From Candidatus Omnitrophota bacterium (GTDB taxonomy: Bacteria > Omnitrophota > Gorgyraeia > JABMQH01): 43,661 nucleotides of DNA. The stretch lies in contig JAQURK010000001.1 of the NCBI GenBank assembly GCA_028715645.1, forward strand, positions 81,806-125,466, given 5' to 3'. Under the pieces are notes generated by a model. It worked only from the letters and a program-made list of their open reading frames with translations, was not told the origin of the DNA and did no database searches. Within the stretch, counting starts at the first letter, position 1. Every line of letters starts with the position of its first letter. Shown here piece by piece: positions 24,633-33,490 of this stretch. A program made the position numbers and the translations under genes.

Positions 24633-25742
24633 TTAAAAGCTTTTAGCGGTGGCAAGGATTAACTGCGAATATTGGCCAATAAAATCCCTGGCAAACCGTT
24701 CTTTCATAAAAATTTTTGCCTCGCTGGAAACCTTCTGCCAATGTTCAGGACAATCCAAAAGCAGGCGAATGGTTTTTGTGCATTCATACAAATTATCAGA
24801 TGTATATAATATTCCTCCCGGGCCGACCGCCTCCGGAATAGAGGTATGATTAGGCGCAACCACCGGCAGGCCGTAACTTAGGGCCTCCGCAAATACCATT
24901 CCAAAAACCTCATGTTTTGTTGGCAAGAAAAAAATGCTGCTTTGACTGTATAACTTAGCAAGCACGGATTCGTTCACTTCTCCATAAAAACTCACATTCT
25001 TAACGCCCTTTCCTGCCGCTTTTCTTATTAAGGATTCATAGTAAGGTTTTCTCAAATTATAATTTCCCGCTACCAGAAATCTGACATCCGGCATCAAAGA
25101 AGCAACTTCAATCAAAAACTCCAGGTTTTTCCTGGGATGTACGCGGCAAACCGTAAGAACGGTTTTGGCGTGCCTAGAGGCCGCACGAGTTGAATAATCA
25201 GCGGGTTCTGAACCAATCAGATAATATACATGCGCATCTCTGTGCGACATTCCAAATGCCTCCAATATGTAAGATGAGTGGCCGATTATAACATCCGCGC
25301 AAATATTCGCAAGTCGTTTGATTTTTGAAGATGAGTATTCGGCGGCAGTTCCACCTAATGAACATATAACCTTTTTGGCCATTTTAAAGCGTAATAATAA
25401 AGCGGCGAAAACCTGTTCTTCATAGGGATCAAAAAAATTAAAAACAAACGGCCCATTTTTCCAGTAAATCCCTATTGCCAGCCTCATAATTTGAAAAGTT
25501 TTAATAAAATTATTTAAAATAGGGGGCATCCATCTTGATGCGCATATACGATAACGAAATATCTTCGTGCCGGAAACGGCATCAATTTCAGGAGATCCTT
25601 TATCCAACTTTGGGGTAATCACATAAATACTGCAATATGAGTGAAGTCTTTGCGCCAATTGTAGTATGCAATTTTCCATCCCCCCTATACGTGGATAGAA
25701 ACTACGATAACAAAATACAATATTCGGCTTATTTTCTCTCAT
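24633..25742 (-). CDS. Family GT4 glycosyltransferase
   Basis: A 369-residue GT-B protein. The N-terminus has the sequence FYPRIGGMENCILQLA, the standard GT4 glycine-rich loop at 15-30. The interdomain strand is VLTVCRVHPRKNLEFLIE (195-212), and the catalytic E-x7-E is in EVFGMVFAE (E278/E286), followed by GLPVVAPNHTSIPEAVG. The ATG at 25742 overlaps the end of the upstream gene by 14 bases, which fits the pattern of the block. It is distinct in sequence from the GT4 proteins on either side. Confidence 0.93.
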   Translation of the reverse strand: MRENKPNIVFCYRSFYPRIGGMENCILQLAQRLHSYCSIYVITPKLDKGSPEIDAVSGTKIFRYRICASRWMPPILNNFIKTFQIMRLAIGIYWKNGPFVFNFFDPYEEQVFAALLLRFKMAKKVICSLGGTAAEYSSSKIKRLANICADVIIGHSSYILEAFGMSHRDAHVYYLIGSEPADYSTRAASRHAKTVLTVCRVHPRKNLEFLIEVASLMPDVRFLVAGNYNLRKPYYESLIRKAAGKGVKNVSFYGEVNESVLAKLYSQSSIFFLPTKHEVFGMVFAEALSYGLPVVAPNHTSIPEAVGPGGILYTSDNLYECTKTIRLLLDCPEHWQKVSSEAKIFMKERFARDFIGQYSQLILATAKSF

Positions 25743-26772
25743 TTGCGCCTAAATTCCGCGGCCTATAACCAAGCGTCTTATCAATCTCCCACATAGAAAC
25801 CTCTTTAAATATCCTGAGGCATCCTCCGGCGGAAAGCCTCTTTACCGCGGGAGAAATTTTCTTTTTGCGCTCATATACCTCATTGATAAATTGATAATAT
25901 TTGGTGCCTATCTCTTCGATACCCGGCAATTTAATATTGCCAGCGTAAAAATTATAATTATTTGAGATCTTTTCAATCAAGAAAGGCACCTCTTCTACTT
26001 TATTAAATAATTCTCCACCGGAACCTATAATTTCTGAATGCCCCCCGTCATTAAGGACGACAGCGGGTAATCCACAATGTAATGCTTCTATAAGTGAATT
26101 TGAACATGGATCTTTTTGTGAGGCGGTGATAAAGATATTGCTTCGTTTTAATTCTGAAGCCAACCCTGCGCTATTCATAAGAGAAATGTGCTTTATCCTG
26201 TTAAATTTAATTGGGGACCGTCCCACAAAGACCATTTCGTACTTATTAAAATCAAGGTTTCTATCAAGCCATTGATAAGCCTTAAATCCCTTATTCTGAT
26301 TATCCGACCAACTGGAAGCGATTAGTCTGATTTTTCTATTTTTTGAATAAGGCTCTTTACCGTTCAGGTTAAAAATATCCGGGTCAGGCGCGTTCATAAT
26401 CGCGACATGATGGCCGTTTTTATGAAAACCCAGCGTATAATTCATCTCCTGCGACCATTTTGATTGAAATACTGTCCCATCCGAAATAAGTTCGTTTAAG
26501 ACATTAACAACATAATCCCGTCTATCATTGAAGTTATTGTATAATCGAATAGGGCCGTCAACTCGATGAATAAATATTTTTTCCGGATACCTCAGCTTTG
26601 TCTTGACTAATTTAGCCGCATTGTGAAAACTGCTGAAAATAATCACATCTGAACTAGAAATATCCGCTTCATAGATTCGCTCCGATTCAAAAAACCTCTT
26701 TAAGGCCTTCAGAAACTGATTTGCGCCCCCAAAGGGCCCGTCAAAAAAATCAAATAAGACATTAATTCTCAT
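25729..26772 (-). CDS. GT4-like glycosyltransferase
   Basis: A 347-residue GT-B protein with a short N-terminal domain. It starts INVLFDFFDGPFGGANQFLK, with the glycine-rich loop at about 11-17, and has HRVDGPIRLY, SSWSDNQNKGFKAYQWLD, and the donor motif KDPCSNSLIE with Asp in place of the first Glu. It then has CGLPAVVLNDGGHSEIIGSGG. The C-terminal 50 residues are basic and not typical of the family. It overlaps the next gene by 14 bases. Its KDPC motif is shared with the GT4 encoded at 23525-24631. Confidence 0.87.
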   Translation of the reverse strand: MRINVLFDFFDGPFGGANQFLKALKRFFESERIYEADISSSDVIIFSSFHNAAKLVKTKLRYPEKIFIHRVDGPIRLYNNFNDRRDYVVNVLNELISDGTVFQSKWSQEMNYTLGFHKNGHHVAIMNAPDPDIFNLNGKEPYSKNRKIRLIASSWSDNQNKGFKAYQWLDRNLDFNKYEMVFVGRSPIKFNRIKHISLMNSAGLASELKRSNIFITASQKDPCSNSLIEALHCGLPAVVLNDGGHSEIIGSGGELFNKVEEVPFLIEKISNNYNFYAGNIKLPGIEEIGTKYYQFINEVYERKKKISPAVKRLSAGGCLRIFKEVSMWEIDKTLGYRPRNLGANERK

Positions 26773-26781
26773 GGGATATTC

Positions 26782-27339
26782 TTATAATTTCTGAGCCTTT
26801 ACCCAGTATGCAGCAGGAAAATCAAGTACGGAATTGTCCATGGGAGCCAGGTCAATTATTTTATAATCTCTTTTCAGAAGATGCCTGATTCCATACTCGG
26901 TAAAACGCCAAAAATCCTGCCCCCTCATATGGACCGCCTGCCGAAAGGGCAACCCGATCAATAAGATTCCGCCGGATTTGAGGATCCTGGTTATTTCGTG
27001 CAATCCTTTCAAATAGTCGTCAACATGTTCTAATACACCGCTGCAAAAAACGCAATCGTATGCCGCCTCAGTAATTTCCGATAAGTTCCGCACATCCAAA
27101 ACCTTGTCGCATTTATGGTCATGAGAAATTTCCGATGTTGTGTATGACGAGCCATTTTTGAAATAATCCCTATATTTTCCTCCCTCTTTATCGTTGTCAT
27201 CGCCGCTCCCTATAGATAAAACATTTCCTTTGACATCCAGACAATGATATCTAAGCCAAATATTTGATTCTTTTCTGGTCCTGGTGATTTTAAGCTGATT
27301 GGGTTTCCACTTTGTAAATTTATATATAAACTTTTTCAT
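26782..27339 (-). CDS. SAM-dependent methyltransferase (class I)
   Basis: A 185-residue Methyltransf_11-type protein. The SAM-binding loop reads LSIGSGDDND (41-50), and the post-loop motif is FCSGVLEHVDDY (98-109), followed by ILKSGGILLIGLPF. It is shorter than most family members, but the core strands are all present. The N-terminal 20 residues are basic. It probably methylates a sugar or an oligosaccharide; the target is unknown. Its ATG overlaps the upstream stop by one base (TAATG), so it is coupled to the second methyltransferase before it. Confidence 0.88.
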   Translation of the reverse strand: MKKFIYKFTKWKPNQLKITRTRKESNIWLRYHCLDVKGNVLSIGSGDDNDKEGGKYRDYFKNGSSYTTSEISHDHKCDKVLDVRNLSEITEAAYDCVFCSGVLEHVDDYLKGLHEITRILKSGGILLIGLPFRQAVHMRGQDFWRFTEYGIRHLLKRDYKIIDLAPMDNSVLDFPAAYWVKAQKL

Positions 27340-28061
27340 TAATTTTTACCGGGGGCCAGAAGACACGCATAGATTTCGCCAAATTTTACGTCATAATTCA
27401 CTATATTAATGCCTGTGTAACTTAACTCTCTTTTTAAGCTTTCAAGGGTATATTCTATAAAATGTGAGGGATCGCATCTGTAATCCATTCCTAATTCTTT
27501 TTTGTAAGAAACAATCCAATCTCGATCAATAAGGGGAGCGCGTATCAAAAATCTTTTCTGGGTTAGGTCATTCCAATCCGTGGTATTTATTAGCTTTTTA
27601 AAAAAAGAATTTCTATCGTATATGTGCTCAAGGACGTTGGATAATATTATGCAATCAATTTGTTTACAATGAGCAAAGTCGAATTTTGTGGCGTCGGCAT
27701 GGATATATTCTATATTTGACCTGCACCGTTTTACTTTTGCCTCTTCGACAAATTCTTTTTTACTCTCAACCGCATATACAAATTTTGCCTTATTTGCCAA
27801 CAATACTGCCATAGCCCCTGTATTGGAGCCGATATCAATTATCGCCCACCCCGGTTCAATTTTGTTTAAAAACCATTCTTTATATCTAATAATTCTGTGT
27901 TTTGGGTGAATGCCGTTTTCTAATTCAATCGCTAATCTATCGGCAAGTGCATAACTTAGCGAATGCATTTTTAATACGGGCTTTATAAACAATCCCGCTG
28001 ATCTTTTGTTTAAAAAAATCTTTTTAACTAAATCTTTTATTTTGTTTTTTATTTTCAGCAT
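27339..28061 (-). CDS. SAM-dependent methyltransferase (class I)
   Basis: A 240-residue protein. The SAM-binding motif is IDIGSNTGAM (75-84), the acidic ribose-binding position lies in AVESKKEF, and LSNVLEHIYDR follows. After this comes an insertion with RAPLIDRDWIVSYKKELGM, which may form the substrate site. It overlaps the flippase-glycosyltransferase fusion upstream by seven bases and the next methyltransferase by one. Methylation of a sugar hydroxyl is the likely role; the pairing of two methyltransferases suggests two marks on the same glycan. Confidence 0.87.
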   Translation of the reverse strand: MLKIKNKIKDLVKKIFLNKRSAGLFIKPVLKMHSLSYALADRLAIELENGIHPKHRIIRYKEWFLNKIEPGWAIIDIGSNTGAMAVLLANKAKFVYAVESKKEFVEEAKVKRCRSNIEYIHADATKFDFAHCKQIDCIILSNVLEHIYDRNSFFKKLINTTDWNDLTQKRFLIRAPLIDRDWIVSYKKELGMDYRCDPSHFIEYTLESLKRELSYTGINIVNYDVKFGEIYACLLAPGKN

Positions 28062-30361
28062 AAATCTGCCAATAAGGGACCATAGAGAAAATTCTGATAT
28101 TGTTTTGCGACTATATTCCAGTCGTATTTCTTAATAGTTTGAAACCCTGACTCCCTAAACTTGCTTCGTAATACGCGGTTTTTCATCAATTCAGAAACCC
28201 GGTCTACTAAACCGTCGATGTCCTCCACTTCAACCAAAAAACCATTTTTGCCATTTTCAAGCAAATCGGCCGCCATACCTACGCGTGTGGATACTACTGG
28301 TATGCCTGAGGCCATGCTTTCAAGCAGGGCTGCGGGACCGCCTTCGTCACGCGAAGGAATAATATATAAATCACATGCCCCGTAATATAACGCTACACTG
28401 ACCAGCGGCAGATGTCCATCGCATCTACAGGGCACCCCTATCCGCTTCAAGCCATTCTTAAGAAAGCCGCGGGATGGACCTGGAATTAACGCAAATATGG
28501 GAAATTTCTGAGAAAGTTTCTCCATAACTTTCAAAAAAATATCCGGCCCCTTTATATGTTTAGGCTCAAGGCCCTCCCCCCATCCCACCCCGTCTTTCTG
28601 AAATAACCCTATACAGTAATGATTGTCCGGTATACCAAGGCTTTTCCTGATCGCCTGACGCCTTGATTCGGTCAGCGGCGGCCGAAATAAAGAAAGGTTT
28701 ACGCCAATAGGCAGGCAAATGATTTTTTTCTCAGCCACGCCGTGCTCAAGAAGGGTGCGTTTAGCTATTGAATTAGTGACTTGAATCTTAGTCAGTTTTT
28801 TTGATACAAGGGGTATCATGTCAAGCGCCATACGGATATGCGGATCATCCGAATTGGGCAGGCCGTGCCACCATAGACCTATAAATCGGTTTTTGTCAGG
28901 AGATATCTTTCCGCAACCCCTGTTAAAACAGTCAAACTGGTCAAAAAAATGCACAACCTTGCCACTTAGTCCTTCTTCCAGGTTATTCAGGGTAAAGCGG
29001 CCTATGACCCTGCCGCCATCAAGATTCAAGGCAAGCTCTTTAGATACGTAATCAATAATCCATCCTTTTTTATCGTAAATAAAATATATCTTATGCCCAT
29101 GCAATTTGCCTTCGATATACACTTTAGCTTGCCCAATTTTTCGTAAGACCGCACCTGTAAATACCCTCTTGCCAAAAAACAAAAAAAGGGCAATCAGGGT
29201 ATATATGAAATTTGAAATTATAATCGCCCATACTATTCCCATAATCCCATGTTTGGGAATCAATATTAACAATAAGATAAGGTACAACACAATCTGGCCG
29301 GATTTAATAACGTATATCTCTTTTACCATTTTCTGCGCCCTGCAATGCAGGATTACGGCTGCGCCCGGAACAGAAATAATTTGTGAAACTATAAGGAGTT
29401 TGGCGATGGGGATGCTTTTTACATATTTGTCAGTAAAAAATATAGGAATTAACACCTGCACGCAGAATATGAGCGCCATCCCTAATACTATGAAAATGGC
29501 TAACAATGTTAATATCCGGCGCGGTAATTTCCCGCGGGCTACAGATTTTTCTTCCTTGGTAACCACCGGAAATATATAGTTATCTATAATTATCCAGAGA
29601 TTCTTTATTTGGTCCGCGATAACCTCACCTATGCGATATATCGCCAATGCGGCGAAAGAAAAATAAGCCCCTATTAAAATCTTTTCAAAATACCCTTCCT
29701 TCGCTACCCCTACAAAATTTATGACAGAATAATGCCCCGCAAGCCTCTTTGCATCGGGGTAATCTCGATCGTTTTTCTTAGCCAATTTCAGGGTACGATA
29801 ATATAAAAATAGATCTACGGTGATTTTGGAAACTAAAATTCCGATGACCGCATACCAAAAACTTCTTGTCCAGGCAACAATGGAGGCCATAACTGCGAAA
29901 ATGAATATGTCCTCAATAAAAGAATATTTGAAATAGATTTTGAACATTCTTTTCCCGTTTAAAAAATATAAATAGGAACTCAGGCAGATATAAAAAGGGA
30001 ACAAGACGGCCGCTATAATAAGGAGAAGAAACATGTCCATCTTCAGCTTGGAATAGGAAAAAAGGGCAAACAGCAAAAGACATAAACTTCCCAAGACAGA
30101 GAATTTTATGCGCATCTTCGTGCCTGTCTCAAGCACCTTATCGTAACCGTTTGCGGCGGCCTGCATAATCGGCGTTGTCATACCCGGGAGGGTCAGAAAA
30201 ACAAAAAAACCCAGTAGGGAAAAGATATAATTGTATTTTCCGTATGAATCCATTGTTAATATCCGTGTGAGCACAATAGTAGTCAGAAAACCAAAGAATA
30301 CGCTACTATACTGCGCCAGGCCCAGATAGAACATATCCCTTATGGTTTTTGACAAACGCAT
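28055..30361 (-). CDS. Wzx-like flippase fused to a GT4 glycosyltransferase
   Basis: A 768-residue fusion. Residues 1-405 form a complete flippase of the Wzx/MATE superfamily with about twelve helices; it begins KTIRDMFYLGLAQYSSVFFGF and contains LTRILTMDSYGKYN, the family hallmark. Residues 420-768 are a GT4 enzyme: GLWWHGLPNSDDP (495-507), PIGVNLSLFRPP, KHIKGPDIFLK (601-611), and E673-x7-E681 in DEGGPAALLES. The link between the two halves is short (about 400-425), leaving no room for another domain. The GT part would face the cytosol, placing glycan completion next to export. The ATG at 30361 has GGAG about 10 bases upstream and overlaps the upstream methyltransferase gene by 22 bases. Confidence 0.92.
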   Translation of the reverse strand: MRLSKTIRDMFYLGLAQYSSVFFGFLTTIVLTRILTMDSYGKYNYIFSLLGFFVFLTLPGMTTPIMQAAANGYDKVLETGTKMRIKFSVLGSLCLLLFALFSYSKLKMDMFLLLIIAAVLFPFYICLSSYLYFLNGKRMFKIYFKYSFIEDIFIFAVMASIVAWTRSFWYAVIGILVSKITVDLFLYYRTLKLAKKNDRDYPDAKRLAGHYSVINFVGVAKEGYFEKILIGAYFSFAALAIYRIGEVIADQIKNLWIIIDNYIFPVVTKEEKSVARGKLPRRILTLLAIFIVLGMALIFCVQVLIPIFFTDKYVKSIPIAKLLIVSQIISVPGAAVILHCRAQKMVKEIYVIKSGQIVLYLILLLILIPKHGIMGIVWAIIISNFIYTLIALFLFFGKRVFTGAVLRKIGQAKVYIEGKLHGHKIYFIYDKKGWIIDYVSKELALNLDGGRVIGRFTLNNLEEGLSGKVVHFFDQFDCFNRGCGKISPDKNRFIGLWWHGLPNSDDPHIRMALDMIPLVSKKLTKIQVTNSIAKRTLLEHGVAEKKIICLPIGVNLSLFRPPLTESRRQAIRKSLGIPDNHYCIGLFQKDGVGWGEGLEPKHIKGPDIFLKVMEKLSQKFPIFALIPGPSRGFLKNGLKRIGVPCRCDGHLPLVSVALYYGACDLYIIPSRDEGGPAALLESMASGIPVVSTRVGMAADLLENGKNGFLVEVEDIDGLVDRVSELMKNRVLRSKFRESGFQTIKKYDWNIVAKQYQNFLYGPLLADLC

Positions 30362-31203
30362 CGCATTGATTCTCCAAATCCTGTTATATTGAGAAATTCA
30401 TCCGCAATATTTTTTAAAATCGCCGAGGCTATATTTTTTTCAATAGTTTCCCTTAAGGCCTGGTTTGAGTCGAAAATCCGCCCTGATTTTTTATTAACAA
30501 CGAAATTGTACAACTCGGGAAGATTAATATGCGTAATCCTGAATTCCAAAATTCTGAAAAGGGTATCGGAGACCATCTTTTTAATGGACGCCGGGGTAAA
30601 ATAAAAAAGATGCTCATTGTGTATAAGACTCCACTTTGCCTGAAGCAGGATTCTGGTAATACAATTAAAATTCGGAGTGGTCATTATGAGGATGCCGCCT
30701 GTTCGCAATACACGATTGACCTCAACCAAATATTCTTTTGGCCTTGTAATATGTTCCAGAACCTCGGACATCATAACAACATCGTAATGATCGGATGGTA
30801 AATCCGACTCCAAAAACTCGGAGCAGGTTACATCCAAGTTAAATTTTTGGCAGATCTTAACGGCGTGCTCGGCTAATTCAATCCCCTTGACATTCCAATT
30901 CATCTCTTTTGCCATACATAAAAAATGTCCTTCTCCGCAGCCAATATCAAGTATGGCATTGTTTTTCCTGTATTGCGTAAGCCGGGTAAGTAAATTAACG
31001 TATCGTTTTGTAGTAACCGGGTTATATAACTCTTTTTGTGTAAGTAAGAGCCGGGCCTTATAATAATCATAATTCGTAATGTCAAAAGCGCCCTTGGCGT
31101 CTTCCACCTGTATTAAATCGCAATCCAGGCATCTAATTAGCGTTATCTTTCCTTTTTTCAATATTTGCCTGAAATTTTTTCCGTTACACACAGCGCAGCT
31201 CAT
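30340..31203 (-). CDS. SAM methyltransferase with N-terminal zinc-binding motif
   Basis: A 287-residue protein with two CxxC pairs at the N-terminus (C3/C6 and C25/C28), forming a probable zinc ribbon, then a Methyltransf_23-type core: LDIGCGEGHFL (85-95), SEVLEHITRPKEY, GGILIMTTPN. This architecture is common among sugar C- and O-methyltransferases of surface glycans. A GTG at 31215 also opens the frame; I prefer the ATG at 31203, which is one base after the upstream stop (TAA-T-ATG) and begins MSCAVC. Neither has a clear ribosome site. Confidence 0.88.
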   Translation of the reverse strand: MSCAVCNGKNFRQILKKGKITLIRCLDCDLIQVEDAKGAFDITNYDYYKARLLLTQKELYNPVTTKRYVNLLTRLTQYRKNNAILDIGCGEGHFLCMAKEMNWNVKGIELAEHAVKICQKFNLDVTCSEFLESDLPSDHYDVVMMSEVLEHITRPKEYLVEVNRVLRTGGILIMTTPNFNCITRILLQAKWSLIHNEHLFYFTPASIKKMVSDTLFRILEFRITHINLPELYNFVVNKKSGRIFDSNQALRETIEKNIASAILKNIADEFLNITGFGESMRCVCQKP

Positions 31204-31204
31204 A

Positions 31205-32290
31205 TTATATATCACATTTCATATTAGCTTGAATCGCATTAAAAAATTTTGGGAAATTTGCCTTAACCGAGTATCTTTCTTCAACCGTCTTCTTCCCTGC
31301 GCAGCCTATGCTTCGGCGCAATTCCGGATTTTCTATTAACCTGGAGATTTTTTCCACCCATTCCGCTTCAGATGAGGCAAAAAAACCATTTATACCATCT
31401 TCTATTATCTCTTGGTTAACGCCAACGGGAGAACATACGGCAGGTATGCCTAACGCCATATACTGTAAAGCCTTAAGGCCACATTTGCCCCTCCCCCATT
31501 CATCGTCTGGCAAGGGCATAAAACCGATATCCAAGCCGACCAATTCTTCAAGCTCCGTTTCCATACTCCATTCTGCCACCGTCAGTGGAATATCGCCCAT
31601 TTTAAAATTAGGGGCCGACCCGATAATTTTTATAGAAATTTTGTAACGATTATAGATTTTTCTTAACACCTCCTTAAGCATTAAAAGATGCTGGACGGTA
31701 GTATAGCTCCCTGACCAGCCTATGCAGAGAGGTTCATTTTGCGGCTGTATTTTTTTAATCGCGGAATATTTTTCTGTATCTATCGCCGTCGGGATCACCA
31801 CAACATTTCTGTTATAATTTGAGGCGTATTTCTTCAAATGGGAATTGCCCGCTATGACAACGCTGCTTAATCTTATAATCTTCTTTACCTTATTTTGATT
31901 TTTCAAAACTTTTATAACGCTATTGGCCCTGCTCACATTGGGAAGATATATGGCATCGTCAAAATCGAATATTATTTTCTTCCCGAGCCTCCGCGCAATC
32001 CATTCAAAAAAAATTGGTCCAACGGGACAGGCCTCGCGATGAATGAAAACCACATCATAGTCCATTAATCTGAACAAATCACTTAAGCGATTACAAAGGC
32101 TGCATAAAAAATATATAATCTTACTTATACAGTGACCTTTTAAATATAGAATGGAATAGAATTTACTAAAAACAAAAGGGCGTATCTTATAGGAAAAACC
32201 CTCTTTCTTTAAATAAGGGAGATACTGTTCTACCCTATGCCGGTTGCTCGGTCCTTCAGATGAATACGGAAGAATAAATAGTATCTTCAT
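31205..32290 (-). CDS. Family GT4-like glycosyltransferase
   Basis: A 361-residue GT-B protein. It begins KILFILPYSSEGPSNRHRVEQ and has IIFDFDDAIYLPN (111-123), VIAGNSHLKKYA, GWSGSYTTVQHL (213-224), and KCGLKALQYMALGIPAV in the donor site, where Lys replaces the first Glu of the common motif, as in a subgroup of GT4 proteins. The FDDAIY segment is typical of this subgroup. It lies directly after the next GT4 gene upstream with no gap (stop at 32291-32293). Confidence 0.88.
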   Translation of the reverse strand: MKILFILPYSSEGPSNRHRVEQYLPYLKKEGFSYKIRPFVFSKFYSILYLKGHCISKIIYFLCSLCNRLSDLFRLMDYDVVFIHREACPVGPIFFEWIARRLGKKIIFDFDDAIYLPNVSRANSVIKVLKNQNKVKKIIRLSSVVIAGNSHLKKYASNYNRNVVVIPTAIDTEKYSAIKKIQPQNEPLCIGWSGSYTTVQHLLMLKEVLRKIYNRYKISIKIIGSAPNFKMGDIPLTVAEWSMETELEELVGLDIGFMPLPDDEWGRGKCGLKALQYMALGIPAVCSPVGVNQEIIEDGINGFFASSEAEWVEKISRLIENPELRRSIGCAGKKTVEERYSVKANFPKFFNAIQANMKCDI

Positions 32291-33490
32291 TTAATTAGCC
32301 GCCAGCCTTGCATAAACCCTCTGATAGCTTTCAACACCTTCTTTCAACGAAAGATGCCTTTCCGCAACGGACCTGCAGCGTTTTTTTAAAGCCTCTCCCT
32401 CCCGCAAAAGTTCCCTTAATTCATCTATGCGTTTTTTATATTCTTCAATGCTAAAATTCTCAATCACCACTCCAACGCGGTTTTCTTTAACAATCTCTTC
32501 GGTGTCGCCTATCCCGCTGTTTATCGCGACCGGCAGTCCGCAGGCCAGATATTCGCCCAATTTTGTCGGAAATGAGGCAATTTTAGAAAAACACGGTTTT
32601 ATAAAAGAGATACCTACATTCGCCATATTCAAAAAGTCCGCCACTTTATCGGGATGCGCCGATTCTACAATCACGCTCTCTTTCATTTCAGCTGGGATAG
32701 TTGGTACTATAAACTCTTTTTTCGTCTGAGATAAAATAATAAATACCGGGTCCGCGAAGGCCTGCATTAATTTCCTGTAAAAATCTATCATCTCCGGAAG
32801 CATGTACCAGGTACCTATAGACCCCGTATAAATCATCACAAATTTATTATTTATAGGATATTTTGATTTCAAATAATCGCTTGGATTGTTGATATTAAAT
32901 CTTTCCAAATCCGTACAGGTGGGAATAACGGTGATGTTTTTTACGGTATATTTGTTTTCCAATATCTTTTTGATTTTATGCGTCAGTACTATCAGTTCAT
33001 CAGCATATTCCATAAAATATTTCTCTAACGTATCAACAACTTTGTATATGGCGGAGTTTCTTCGCCATATACCGGCATCCGCGTATTCCTCTGCCATGAG
33101 CCCGCGCATATCAAAAATCATTTTTTGGCCTAAAATACCTTTTGACACGCTCCCCATTATGGCGCAAAGCGTGCCGCGGACATGAATAACATTAATTCTT
33201 TCCCTAATGCTGAGATATATAACAAAAAGGATACCTCTAATTATATCGTAGGGCTTGGATATCAATTGCCATTTTTTATGGTATATCAGAAAAGACCACT
33301 TAATGCTCAATTCGTCCAACTCTTTTTTTATTTTATTGAGATTGCCTTTTGTTAAAAATTCTCTTTTTTCAAAAGAGAGCACACGAAACGCAATGCCCTT
33401 CTCGCTCAAATCTTTAATATAATTTAACGATTGCGAGTACAAAAGAGGCTCTGTAAGCCCCATGTACGTTATATAGATTGATCTTATCAT
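32291..33490 (-). CDS. Family GT4-like glycosyltransferase
   Basis: A 399-residue GT-B protein. Features are YMGLTEPLLYSQ near the N-terminus, VIHVRGTLCAIMGSV (100-114), FDMRGLMAEEYADAG, VIPTCTDLERF and, in the donor site, SFPTKLGEYLACGLPVAIN. The KLGEYLA motif marks a GT4 subgroup in which the first Glu is replaced. The ATG overlaps the upstream stop as TAATG. It is a sister in function to the GT4 downstream; the sugars are unknown. Confidence 0.9.
   Translation of the reverse strand: MIRSIYITYMGLTEPLLYSQSLNYIKDLSEKGIAFRVLSFEKREFLTKGNLNKIKKELDELSIKWSFLIYHKKWQLISKPYDIIRGILFVIYLSIRERINVIHVRGTLCAIMGSVSKGILGQKMIFDMRGLMAEEYADAGIWRRNSAIYKVVDTLEKYFMEYADELIVLTHKIKKILENKYTVKNITVIPTCTDLERFNINNPSDYLKSKYPINNKFVMIYTGSIGTWYMLPEMIDFYRKLMQAFADPVFIILSQTKKEFIVPTIPAEMKESVIVESAHPDKVADFLNMANVGISFIKPCFSKIASFPTKLGEYLACGLPVAINSGIGDTEEIVKENRVGVVIENFSIEEYKKRIDELRELLREGEALKKRCRSVAERHLSLKEGVESYQRVYARLAAN

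Noticed and set aside
29106..29579. A 157-codon open frame on the plus strand
   Set aside because: It is antisense to the helices of the flippase-GT4 fusion and has no recognisable motif or convincing ribosome site.
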